From Dehalococcoidia bacterium (GTDB lineage Bacteria > Chloroflexota > Dehalococcoidia > JACVQG01), in NCBI GenBank assembly GCA_015661045.1, contig JACVQG010000104.1:1-5689 (forward strand): 5,689 nt of DNA. The letters run 5' to 3'. The position numbers and the translations under genes were made by a program. The notes under the pieces are model-generated. The model ran no database searches. It was not told the DNA's origin and was given only the letters and a program-made list of their open reading frames with translations. The number at the start of each line of letters is the position of its first letter. Positions within the stretch are counted from its first letter, which is position 1. Of the stretch, positions 1 to 5,656 are shown piece after piece.

Positions 1-200
1 TCCGCTAAAAGTGGCCCGGTTCTACCCTATTTCTATATATGGTATACATGGAATCATCAATGTCTTAACCTGTGTCCCTACCTGTCGGGATAAATCAGGA
101 CGCCACGAAGGATGAAAATAGCCATTGCCGGCGCCTGTAGTTGCCTGATTCATCAGGCAATGTTGGCCCGATAAATCGGGCAACTACATAATCCCTATAC
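1..200. other. Non-coding segment downstream of the solute-binding protein genes
   Basis: No gene could be supported here. One frame is open from position 2 to the stop at 113-115 (37 codons), but it has no start, no ribosome binding site and no recognisable motif. The segment carries the nested hairpin repeat at 137-187. It also carries a second, degenerate relative around 81-99, which shares the 8-nt core GATAAATC (89-96 and 170-177). A gene on the far side may end to the left of the window. Confidence 0.6.
137..187. repeat. Nested double-hairpin palindromic repeat
   Basis: An outer inverted repeat, GTAGTTGC (137-144) and GCAACTAC (180-187), encloses two inner hairpins. The first pairs TTGCCTGAT (141-149) with ATCAGGCAA (152-160) around a 2-nt loop. 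The second pairs GCCCGAT (166-172) with ATCGGGC (175-181) around the loop AA. The outer and inner arms overlap, so either a cruciform-like form or two tandem hairpins can form, but not all stems at once. It lies 14 nt past the stop codon of the minus-strand operon and could act as a transcript end or mRNA-protecting structure. There is no U-tract, so a dispersed REP-like repeat is the better call. Genomic copy number cannot be judged from the window. Confidence 0.7.
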
Positions 201-1346
201 TCACTTCTTGCCAAATACCCGCTGGGCCATCTCCTGATAGGTATTTGTGGTCAATATAGCCTGGTAGTCCCGCACCAATGGTTTGGTAACTTTAACACGG
301 GCCTTTTCCGGGGTGAAATCCCCGGAATCCTTACGGACCGATTTGCTCCCTCGGGAGGAATGAATCAATTTTTGGCCTTCAAAGCTCACCAGGTAGTTTG
401 ACAGCAACCTGGTAGCGTTTGGATGCGGCCGGTCTTTAACTAGCAGGATATTACCAGTCTGTACACACATCCCTTCTTTCATGTCCAGAAATTTTACCGG
501 CGCTCCTTCTGTAATCAATGGCACAGCCAGGTCAAACCCGGCGCTCCACTCTAAAGCATATTCCCCCCGGGCTACCATGTTATCTCCTTCCTGGCTGCTG
601 CCTCCAAACAAACCTATGTCTAAAGCCATAAGTTTGTTGAAATAACTTTCATCCAGGACTTTAAAGTACTGTAAAGTGTGGAAATTGGACATACCACCGC
701 CACCACGCCGCGGGTCAGCCAAAAGTATCTTACCTTTCCATTTAGGGTCAAGTAAATCGAACCATGACTTAGGCTCATCGGCAGGCTTGACCAGATTAGT
801 GTTAATGATCGGACCCAGAGTAATTTCGGTAACTGCGATAGCCCTGCCCTGGGGGTCAAATACAGGGTTATAATAGAACTTGTCTTTATTTATCGTTAAT
901 TCAGGTAATAGCTTGTCCATAGGGTCGGCTAAATCCGCCTCCAGAAAGTCACCGGTACTGGTAGACCCCAGCATAACCAAATCGCCAACCGGCTTCTTGA
1001 TTTGCCGTTCAACTTTAGCCCTTTGCTGAGCATCCGAACCCCGTCCGACCAGGATAGATACATCGATACCATATTTTTCTTTGAAGGCACTGATTATTGC
1101 CGGGCGTACCGGTCCACCAAAGTCAGAGCCAGCATATACCACTACCGACCCCTCTACTTTGGCCGCTGCAATAACCTTCTCCCATTCCGTATCCTGTGCA
1201 GTCACCGGGCTTTGAGAGGGCGCTGTAGTCGGCCGCGGGGTGGCTGCAGGAACCGGCGCAGGCTGCGCGGCTGGTGTGCAAGCTAGAGTCACTAACAAAA
1301 GAACCATTAGAAGCGACGACAGTATAAAACCAATTCGATGTTTCAC
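201..1346 (-). CDS. Extracellular solute-binding lipoprotein (ABC transporter), copy 2 of a tandem pair
   Basis: Periplasmic-binding-protein-like lipoprotein of the family 1/Fe(III)-type solute-binding group, expected to capture a small solute outside the membrane and deliver it to an ABC permease not seen here. I start it at the GTG at 1344-1346. A consensus AGGAGGT (complement of 1352-1358) lies 5 nt upstream, and this start gives a signal peptide with Cys at residue 23, exactly as in the neighbouring paralogue. The longer TTG/ATG starts at 1373 and 1370 lack a well-placed ribosome binding site. The protein is 381 residues: basic N-terminus, hydrophobic core, lipobox-like TLAC (atypical at -3/-2), then a Pro/Ala/Thr-rich linker to about residue 50. 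The binding domain follows, with motifs VEGSVVVYAGSDFGGP, LADPRRGGGG, MVARGEYAL and HPNATRLL near the C-terminus. It follows the upstream paralogue by 62 bp and is probably cotranscribed. No conserved adjacent-Tyr iron ligand pair is evident, so iron as substrate is not supported. Confidence 0.85.
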   Translation of the reverse strand: MKHRIGFILSSLLMVLLLVTLACTPAAQPAPVPAATPRPTTAPSQSPVTAQDTEWEKVIAAAKVEGSVVVYAGSDFGGPVRPAIISAFKEKYGIDVSILVGRGSDAQQRAKVERQIKKPVGDLVMLGSTSTGDFLEADLADPMDKLLPELTINKDKFYYNPVFDPQGRAIAVTEITLGPIINTNLVKPADEPKSWFDLLDPKWKGKILLADPRRGGGGMSNFHTLQYFKVLDESYFNKLMALDIGLFGGSSQEGDNMVARGEYALEWSAGFDLAVPLITEGAPVKFLDMKEGMCVQTGNILLVKDRPHPNATRLLSNYLVSFEGQKLIHSSRGSKSVRKDSGDFTPEKARVKVTKPLVRDYQAILTTNTYQEMAQRVFGKK

Positions 1347-1351
1347 AGAGT

Positions 1352-1358
1352 ACCTCCT
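1352..1358 (-). promoter_or_regulatory. Ribosome binding site that fixes a GTG start
   Basis: The minus strand reads AGGAGGT, 5 nt before the GTG at 1346-1344. This full anti-16S match lies inside the longest possible reading frame, which argues that translation starts at the GTG and not at the ATG (1370) or TTG (1373) upstream. Confidence 0.75.
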
Positions 1359-1408
1359 ATATTTATTCATCAAGGTGTTAACAAACCCTTTTAATGTTAC
1401 CGATGTCT

Positions 1409-2566
1409 TTATTTTTTACCAAAGAGCCGGTTGGCCATCTCTTGATAGGTGTTCGTTGTTACAGTTACATTGTAATCCCGCAACAACGGTTTAGTAATTT
1501 TAATACGTCCCTTCTCCGGGGTGAAGTCTCCTACGTCTTTCCGAATTGATTTACTGCCCCTGGATGAGTGTATTATCTTCTGGCCTTCAGCGCTGAGTAA
1601 CCAGTTAGCCAGCAACCGGGCGGCATTAGGGTGTGGACGGTCTTTAACCAGCATGATATTGCCTGTCTGGACTGACTGTCCCTCTTTCATATCCAGAAAC
1701 TTCACCGGTGCGCCTTCGGTTACCAGCGGCATAGCGAGTTCGAAGGCAATATTAAAACCCAGGGCATATTCGCCTCGGGCTACCATATTATCTGCTTCCT
1801 GACTGCTACCACCCCAGAGGCCGGGGTCCAATTCAAGTAATTTTTGAAAATAGCTTTCATCCACTATTTTGTAAAACTGTAGAGTTTGGAAGGCGCTCAT
1901 ACCAGCCCCACCCCGTCTAGGATCAGCCAGGAGTATTTTACCTTTCCACTTTGGATTTATTATGTCAAACCAGGATTTCGGCTCATCACCTAGTTTAACC
2001 AGATTAGTGTTAATCAACGGCCCCAGGGTCAAATCAGTAGCGCCGACAGCCCTGCCCTGTGGGTCATAGACGGGGCTATAGTTGAATTTGTCCTTATTAA
2101 TCTGCAATTCCGGCAATAGCTTTTCCATGGGGTCAGCTAAATCAGCCTCTAAAAAATCACTGGTGCTGGTGCCTCCCTGTTGCACCATATCTGCCACCTG
2201 TCTTTTAATCTGTTTTTCAACCTTAACCCTCTGTAAGGCATCCTGCCCACGACCCACCAACATGGAAACGCTGATGCCGTATTTCTCTTGAAAACTGTTG
2301 ATAATGGCCGGCCTCAGTGGGCCTCCAAAATCGGAGCCAGCATATATTACTACAGAGCCTTCAGCTTTAGCTGCTTCTATGACCTTGTTCCACTCGGCAT
2401 CCTGTGGGGATACCTGTCCCGGGGAAGAAGCAGCCGGGACCGGCAACTGAGGGGCGCTTTTGACCGGCGTTGAAACAGGCCCGGGAGAAGCGGGGGAACA
2501 GGCAGGGATGGTCAACAAGATTGTCACTAAAACCGTAGTTAGAAAAACACGGACTATACGATTCAT
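1409..2566 (-). CDS. Extracellular solute-binding lipoprotein (ABC transporter), copy 1 of a tandem pair
   Basis: A 385-residue lipoprotein of the same solute-binding family as the next gene, about 75% identical to it and aligning without gaps from QDxEW at the start of the mature domain to the shared C-terminal FGKK. The signal peptide runs from residue 1 to Cys23 (IPAC lipobox) and is followed by a Pro/Ser-rich linker. The conserved blocks are AEGSVVIYAGSDFGGP, DFLEADLADPM, INTNLVK, WKGKILLADPRRGG, SSQEADNMVARGEYAL, EGAPVKFLDMKEG and LVKDRPHPNAARLL. The ATG start has a strong AGGAGGGGG (complement of 2573-2581) and a sigma70-type promoter upstream. As the promoter-proximal gene it is probably the first of a two-gene transcript. 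Family knowledge predicts extracytoplasmic solute capture. The substrate is unknown; the divergent CoA-transferase makes an organic acid a reasonable guess, but only a guess. No permease or ATPase gene lies beside it. Confidence 0.87.
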   Translation of the reverse strand: MNRIVRVFLTTVLVTILLTIPACSPASPGPVSTPVKSAPQLPVPAASSPGQVSPQDAEWNKVIEAAKAEGSVVIYAGSDFGGPLRPAIINSFQEKYGISVSMLVGRGQDALQRVKVEKQIKRQVADMVQQGGTSTSDFLEADLADPMEKLLPELQINKDKFNYSPVYDPQGRAVGATDLTLGPLINTNLVKLGDEPKSWFDIINPKWKGKILLADPRRGGAGMSAFQTLQFYKIVDESYFQKLLELDPGLWGGSSQEADNMVARGEYALGFNIAFELAMPLVTEGAPVKFLDMKEGQSVQTGNIMLVKDRPHPNAARLLANWLLSAEGQKIIHSSRGSKSIRKDVGDFTPEKGRIKITKPLLRDYNVTVTTNTYQEMANRLFGKK

Positions 2567-2572
2567 ATGAAG

Positions 2573-2581
2573 CCCCCTCCT
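2573..2581 (-). promoter_or_regulatory. Ribosome binding site of the upstream solute-binding gene
   Basis: The minus strand reads AGGAGGGGG, 6 nt from the ATG at 2566. It supports that start over any internal start. Confidence 0.7.
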
Positions 2582-2626
2582 GTGTTTTTTGGGATGAAAC
2601 GATTTTAATAGTTAAAAATTACCAGC

Positions 2627-2655
2627 ATAATAATGCAGGCAATCAATATTGTCAA
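2627..2655 (-). promoter_or_regulatory. Sigma70-type promoter for the solute-binding protein operon
   Basis: On the minus strand a perfect -35 box TTGACA (2655-2650) is followed by exactly 17 nt and then TATTAT (2632-2627), which matches the -10 consensus at 5 of 6 positions. Transcription would start near 2620, giving a leader of about 54 nt before the ATG at 2566. This is a hand-read consensus match, not a measured start. Confidence 0.65.
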
Positions 2656-2792
2656 GTTAATTTTAGCCATACGACGACAGCAATTGAATATCAGAGGAAC
2701 CTATTACAATCGTTAGTTCCCCCATATAAATAAATCTGAACCGTCAAACACAGGTATAAGGAATAATGATTGCCCTTTCTGTAATAACAACC

Positions 2793-2821
2793 TTGAGAAG
2801 TAACTGCCACTCTGTTAAAAT
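2793..2821 (+). promoter_or_regulatory. Sigma70-type promoter for the CoA-transferase/larC operon
   Basis: TTGAGA (2793-2798, 5 of 6 matches to the -35 consensus) is followed by a 17-nt spacer and TAAAAT (2816-2821, 5 of 6 matches to the -10 consensus). Transcription would start near 2828. That leaves a short leader of about 22 nt containing the AAGGAGG ribosome binding site (2836-2842), 8 nt before the ATG at 2851. Confidence 0.6.
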
Positions 2822-2850
2822 CCACCTATCGAGGGAAGGAGGCGCCTACT

Positions 2851-4068
2851 ATGACGGCATCTTTAGACGGAATCAGGGTTATTGATTGGACGATTTTCCA
2901 GCAGGGGCCAGTAGCCTCATCTATGCTGGGAGACCTGGGAGCAGAGGTAATAAAGATAGAGCAACGGATTACCGGCGACCCGGGGCGAGGCTTCACCAGT
3001 ATTATGGGGCTACCAGCAACAGCGATTGGCCAACGTAATTTCTACTACGAGACCAATAACCGCAGCAAGAAAAGCATTACCCTCGATATAAAAAAGGAAC
3101 AAGGCCGGGAGGTGCTGTACCGCCTGGTGCGTAAGTCCGATGTATTTATACATAATTTCCGCCAGGGCGTGCCTGAAGAGGTTGGTCTGGGCTACGATCA
3201 ACTATCCCAAATTAACCCGCTGCTCATTTATGGCTGCGCCTCCGGCTACGGCCCCAAAGGTCCGGAATGCCAAAGGCCCTCTTTTGACCCGGTTGGACTG
3301 GCCAGGACAGGTTTTTTAGACATCTGCGGTATTCCCGATATGCCTCCCCAGTACCCACCGGGGGGTATGGCCGACCAGATGGGAGGCATTATGCTGGCTT
3401 ATGGCGTATTAGCCGCCCTGGTAACCCGGGAACGTCAGGGAATAGGTCAAAAGGTGGATGTTTCACACATCGGAAGCATGATGTGGCTGCAAAGCCTCAG
3501 TATTCATCAGTTTCTTATCAATGGCAAAGAACCACCCCGGCATAAACGGGACCGGGCAGCCAACCCCTTGAATAATTATTACCGTTGTGGAGACGGGAAA
3601 TGGATTTTCCCGGCCATAATGCAGCCAGACCGTCATTGGGAAGAGTTCTGTCAGTGTATGGGTTTAGAACATCTGGTAAAGGACCCCCGTTTTATAGATT
3701 CGCAATGCCGGCGGAAGAACCGCGAGGAGCTGATTACCCTGCTGGACAACCTGTTCGCCCAGCAGCCGGCAGCGGAGTGGGCTACCCGGCTGCGCCGGGG
3801 ACGCAATCTGGTTTTTGAAATTGTAAATAGTATCTCCGATATAGTAAACGACCCTCAGGTAAAGGCCAACGAATATATAGTAGAGATGGACCATCCCACC
3901 TGGGGACCGACAAAAATGGTAAATACCCCTATCAGGTTAAGCAAGAGCCATAGTAAAATAACCCGGCCTGCCCCGGAATTCGGGCAACACACAGAGGAAG
4001 TGCTTCAGGAAATCGGTGAATATTCCTGGCAAGAAATCATAGCGCTCAAAGAAGCGGAGGTTATTTAG
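2851..4068 (+). CDS. Family III (CaiB/BaiF-type) acyl-CoA transferase
   Basis: A 405-residue cytoplasmic CoA-transferase, the usual length for this family, which moves CoA between an acyl-CoA and a free carboxylic acid through an aspartyl-anhydride/aspartyl-CoA intermediate. The N-terminal block LDGIRVIDWT...GPVASSMLGDLGAEVIKIE is typical of the family. It is followed by NRSKKSITLDI (70-80), the DVFIHNFRQGVPEEVGLGYD region (97-116) and the GYGPKGP loop (132-138). GGMADQMGG (171-179) places the expected catalytic Asp at residue 175. AYGVLAALVTRERQGIGQKVDVS (183-205) and a C-terminal substrate domain complete the fold. No key residue appears to be missing. It leads a tightly spaced operon, with the next gene starting 3 nt after its stop. 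The acid and CoA donor cannot be deduced; the family includes carnitine, formate, 2-hydroxyacid, bile acid and benzylsuccinate enzymes. Confidence 0.92.
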   Translation: MTASLDGIRVIDWTIFQQGPVASSMLGDLGAEVIKIEQRITGDPGRGFTSIMGLPATAIGQRNFYYETNNRSKKSITLDIKKEQGREVLYRLVRKSDVFIHNFRQGVPEEVGLGYDQLSQINPLLIYGCASGYGPKGPECQRPSFDPVGLARTGFLDICGIPDMPPQYPPGGMADQMGGIMLAYGVLAALVTRERQGIGQKVDVSHIGSMMWLQSLSIHQFLINGKEPPRHKRDRAANPLNNYYRCGDGKWIFPAIMQPDRHWEEFCQCMGLEHLVKDPRFIDSQCRRKNREELITLLDNLFAQQPAAEWATRLRRGRNLVFEIVNSISDIVNDPQVKANEYIVEMDHPTWGPTKMVNTPIRLSKSHSKITRPAPEFGQHTEEVLQEIGEYSWQEIIALKEAEVI

Positions 4069-4071
4069 ACC

Positions 4072-4365
4072 GTGGCAGACTACGACACTCATTGCCCTTT
4101 GTGTAAATTGGAAAAAGTAACCGCCTGGCACCATGAAGACCCCGACTTTGTCATCCTGGACTGCGATGTCTGCTGGGTTCCCATGGGGGTAATGCGAAAA
4201 CATGGCAACTCAGAGCAGGAATCTCCCGGCTATACACGGATGCTGAATAAACTGATGGAGATTGCAGACCGAGTACTGGGGAAAGGCAACTGGTGGATAG
4301 ACCCCATCCAGAGAAGCGTACCCGGCCATACCCATGCCCATGCCCGGCACAAAGGGTGGTGGTGA
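4072..4365 (+). CDS. Small Cys/His-rich protein resembling a compact HIT-family protein
   Basis: A 97-residue protein with a GTG start; GGAGGT at 4056-4061, inside the end of the CoA-transferase gene, lies 10 nt upstream. It has two Cys-x-x-Cys pairs (C8/C11 and C31/C34). The C-terminal GHTHAHARH (85-93) matches the His-x-His-x-His-x-x signature of HIT nucleotide hydrolases/transferases. The order CPLC, then HEDPDFVILD, then a VPMGVMRKH segment, then a helix, then the His triad follows that of HIT proteins (CPFC, YEDD..LAFLD, HVLVIPKRH, HVHVH). At 97 residues it is shorter than the usual 110-140, and the segment before the triad lacks the usual NxG pattern. A HIT-like nucleotide-binding or zinc protein is my inference; a metal-binding protein of another fold is possible. 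It sits 3 nt after the CoA-transferase gene and 4 nt before larC, so translation is probably coupled. Confidence 0.7.
   Translation: MADYDTHCPLCKLEKVTAWHHEDPDFVILDCDVCWVPMGVMRKHGNSEQESPGYTRMLNKLMEIADRVLGKGNWWIDPIQRSVPGHTHAHARHKGWW
4351..4362 (+). promoter_or_regulatory. Ribosome binding site deciding the larC start
   Basis: The G-rich run AAAGGGTGGTGG ends 7 nt before the ATG at 4370. It also encodes the last residues of the preceding small protein. It supports the 4370 start over the in-frame ATG codons at 4334 and 4340, which have no such site. Confidence 0.5.
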
Positions 4366-4369
4366 ATCA

Positions 4370-5626
4370 ATGAAGATAGGTTATTTTCATGCCATAGGCG
4401 GCGCTGCCGGCGATATGATTATGGGCGCGATGGTGGACGCCGGTTTATCCCTGGAAGCCTTAAAGGCAGAGCTATCCAAATTACATGTAACAGGTTACAC
4501 CATTTCGGCTCAGCCCGTCCGCCGCGGCCACATAAAGGGGACTCTCATTAACGTTGATGTAGTGGAGGCTTATCCCGGACTGCGCTCACTGAATGGGTTG
4601 TTGAAACTGGTGAAAGCATCGTCTTTCCCCGACAACATAAAGGCGCGGGGAGAGGCCATTTTCCGCCGATTGGCCCAGGCCGAGGGAAAAGTACATGGAG
4701 TAGCCCCGGATAAGGTCCGCTTTCACGAGCTGGGCGTGGTGGACACAGTAATAGATGTAATGGGCGCAGTAATCGGCATGGAGCTTTTAGAGCTTAGCGC
4801 CGTTTACTGTTCTCCTCTACCGGCAGGCAGCGGCACAATCATGACAGAACACGGCACGTATCATCTACCCGCCCCGGCAACCCTGGAGCTAATGGCCATG
4901 GCCGGAGCCCCATTGAGAGGTGAAACGAAGGAAGTGAGAGGTGAGAGGCCAGAGGTGGGAGCGGGGTCTCACCTCCCACCTCCCCCCTCTCATTTCTCAT
5001 TTGAACAGACTACACCTACCGGCGCGGCTATTCTGACCACCCTGGCTAAATTTGAACAGCCCTCGCTTTATGTCAAGCAAATAGGCTACGGGGCCGGCAG
5101 CAAGGATACGGCCCGTATCCCCAATGTGCTGGCGCTATGGGTAGGGGAGACCAACGCCCCCCACGTAGGGGCGCAGCATGCTGCGCCCCTACAAGTAATT
5201 GAGACCAATATAGACAATATGAGCCCGGAAATTTCCGGGTATGTAATGGAGAAACTCCTGGAAATGGGCGCCCTTGACGTATGGTTCACCCCCATCCAGA
5301 TGAAGAAGAACCGCCCGGCTATCACCCTGAGTGTCCTGTACCCTGCGGAGTTGGAATCGAGTGTAGTAGAAATCCTGTTCAGGGAAACAACCACCCTGGG
5401 GTTGCGCGTCCAGCCAGTGCGGCGCGTCGAGACAGGACGTGAGGTAGTGGAATTTGCCTCCAGTCTGGGGAAAGTGAAAGTGAAGCTGAAATACTGGAAT
5501 GGTAAGGCAATCAGCCTCGCCCCTGAATACGATGATTGTCGCCGGCTGGCAGAGGAGAAGGGATTACCATTGGCTGAGGTTTATCGCGTGGTGAGCCAGG
5601 AGGCGGGGGAGAAGTTATTACATTGA
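4370..5626 (+). CDS. larC: Nickel-pincer cofactor biosynthesis protein LarC (CTP-dependent nickel insertion)
   Basis: LarC (DUF111 family) inserts nickel into pyridinium-3,5-bisthiocarboxylic acid mononucleotide in a CTP-dependent reaction. This is the last step after LarB and LarE and produces the Ni-pincer nucleotide of LarA-type racemases. The ATG at 4370 gives 418 residues starting MKIGYFHAIGGAAGDM, the family N-terminus. Diagnostic blocks follow: KVHGVAPDKVRFHELGVVD (107-125), CSPLPAGSG (147-155), LPAPATLELM (166-175), TTPTGAAIL (214-222), IPNVLALWVGE (250-260), ETNIDNMSPEISGYVMEKLL (278-297), ALDVWFTPIQMKKNRPA (301-317) and ETTTLGLR (339-346). LarC1 and LarC2 parts are one continuous frame, unlike the Lactobacillus plantarum gene, which needs a frameshift. 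The His-rich stretch many homologues carry near residue 70 is absent (YPGLRSL instead). Residues 188-211 and 266-275 are encoded by palindromic DNA and have no equivalent in the family blocks I recall. Third gene of the operon, 4 nt after its neighbour. Confidence 0.92.
   Translation: MKIGYFHAIGGAAGDMIMGAMVDAGLSLEALKAELSKLHVTGYTISAQPVRRGHIKGTLINVDVVEAYPGLRSLNGLLKLVKASSFPDNIKARGEAIFRRLAQAEGKVHGVAPDKVRFHELGVVDTVIDVMGAVIGMELLELSAVYCSPLPAGSGTIMTEHGTYHLPAPATLELMAMAGAPLRGETKEVRGERPEVGAGSHLPPPPSHFSFEQTTPTGAAILTTLAKFEQPSLYVKQIGYGAGSKDTARIPNVLALWVGETNAPHVGAQHAAPLQVIETNIDNMSPEISGYVMEKLLEMGALDVWFTPIQMKKNRPAITLSVLYPAELESSVVEILFRETTTLGLRVQPVRRVETGREVVEFASSLGKVKVKLKYWNGKAISLAPEYDDCRRLAEEKGLPLAEVYRVVSQEAGEKLLH
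4933..5001. repeat. GA/CT-rich imperfect inverted repeat inserted in frame in larC
   Basis: The left arm (4933-4961) and the reverse complement of the right arm (4973-5001) match at 23 of 29 positions, around an 11-nt loop (4962-4972). The core arms AGGTGGGAG (4953-4961) and CTCCCACCT (4973-4981) match perfectly. The purine-rich then pyrimidine-rich composition is unlike the rest of the gene. It encodes about residues 188-211, including a low-complexity PPPP run, between the conserved LPAPATLELM and TTPTGAAIL blocks of LarC. The 10-mer TGAGAGGTGA occurs at 4914-4923 and again at 4935-4944, so the element may begin as early as 4914. Confidence 0.75.
5165..5192. repeat. Perfect 28-nt palindrome inserted in frame in larC
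   Basis: The arm GTAGGGGCGCAGCA (5165-5178) is followed immediately by its exact reverse complement (5179-5192), with no loop and no mismatch. It begins exactly on a codon boundary and encodes VGAQHAAPLQ (residues 266-275) in the linker before the conserved ETNIDNMSPE block. The 8-mer GAGACCAA flanks it at 5147-5154 and 5201-5208, 54 nt apart, which is a whole number of codons. I recall similar GTAGGGGCG...CGCCCCTAC palindromes as dispersed repeats in other bacterial genomes, but copy number cannot be assessed here. Confidence 0.85.
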
Positions 5627-5656
5627 AGCAGTGAACAGGACACTGAAGGGGGAAAA

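Larger units (their letters stand above)
2567..2850. other. AT-rich divergent intergenic regulatory region
   Basis: This gap separates the divergent solute-binding operon and CoA-transferase operon. It is clearly richer in A/T than the flanking genes and holds one good promoter per strand, each close to its own gene, leaving about 135 bp between the two -35 boxes. A weak inverted repeat, GGAAC (2696-2700) and GTTCC (2716-2720), lies in the middle and could be an operator. I see no small ORF with a ribosome binding site, no tRNA and no riboswitch-like fold in it. Confidence 0.6.

Noticed and set aside
2..115. 3' end of an upstream plus-strand gene
   Set aside because: The frame is open for only 37 codons, shows no recognisable motif and overlaps repeat-like sequence.
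137..187. Rho-independent terminator for the minus-strand operon
   Set aside because: The hairpins are strong, but neither strand has a T-run directly after a stem. The nested, overlapping arms fit a repeat better.
1002..1286. Plus-strand reading frame of 94 codons opposite the solute-binding gene
   Set aside because: It has no ribosome binding site and an unnatural Arg/Cys-rich composition, and it is fully antisense to a well-supported gene. The other antisense or out-of-frame frames across 620-2473 and 3010-5394 were rejected on the same grounds.
1347..1373. N-terminal extension of the second solute-binding protein from the TTG/ATG at 1373/1370
   Set aside because: No ribosome binding site precedes these codons at a normal distance, while a perfect AGGAGGT lies just before the GTG at 1346. 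The shorter form matches the paralogue's signal peptide length exactly.
201..2566. Iron(III)-binding function for the two lipoproteins
   Set aside because: The fold resembles Fe(III)-type binding proteins, but no adjacent Tyr pair is conserved between the copies. The YY in KFYYNP is NY in the other copy.
4334..4369. Earlier larC start codons at 4334 and 4340
   Set aside because: They overlap the end of the preceding gene and have no ribosome binding site, and the added residues MPMPGTKGGGES are not part of the LarC N-terminus.
4914..5001. CRISPR or tandem-repeat array in the GA-rich stretch
   Set aside because: There is one inverted repeat and one short 10-mer duplication. No regular repeat-spacer pattern is present.
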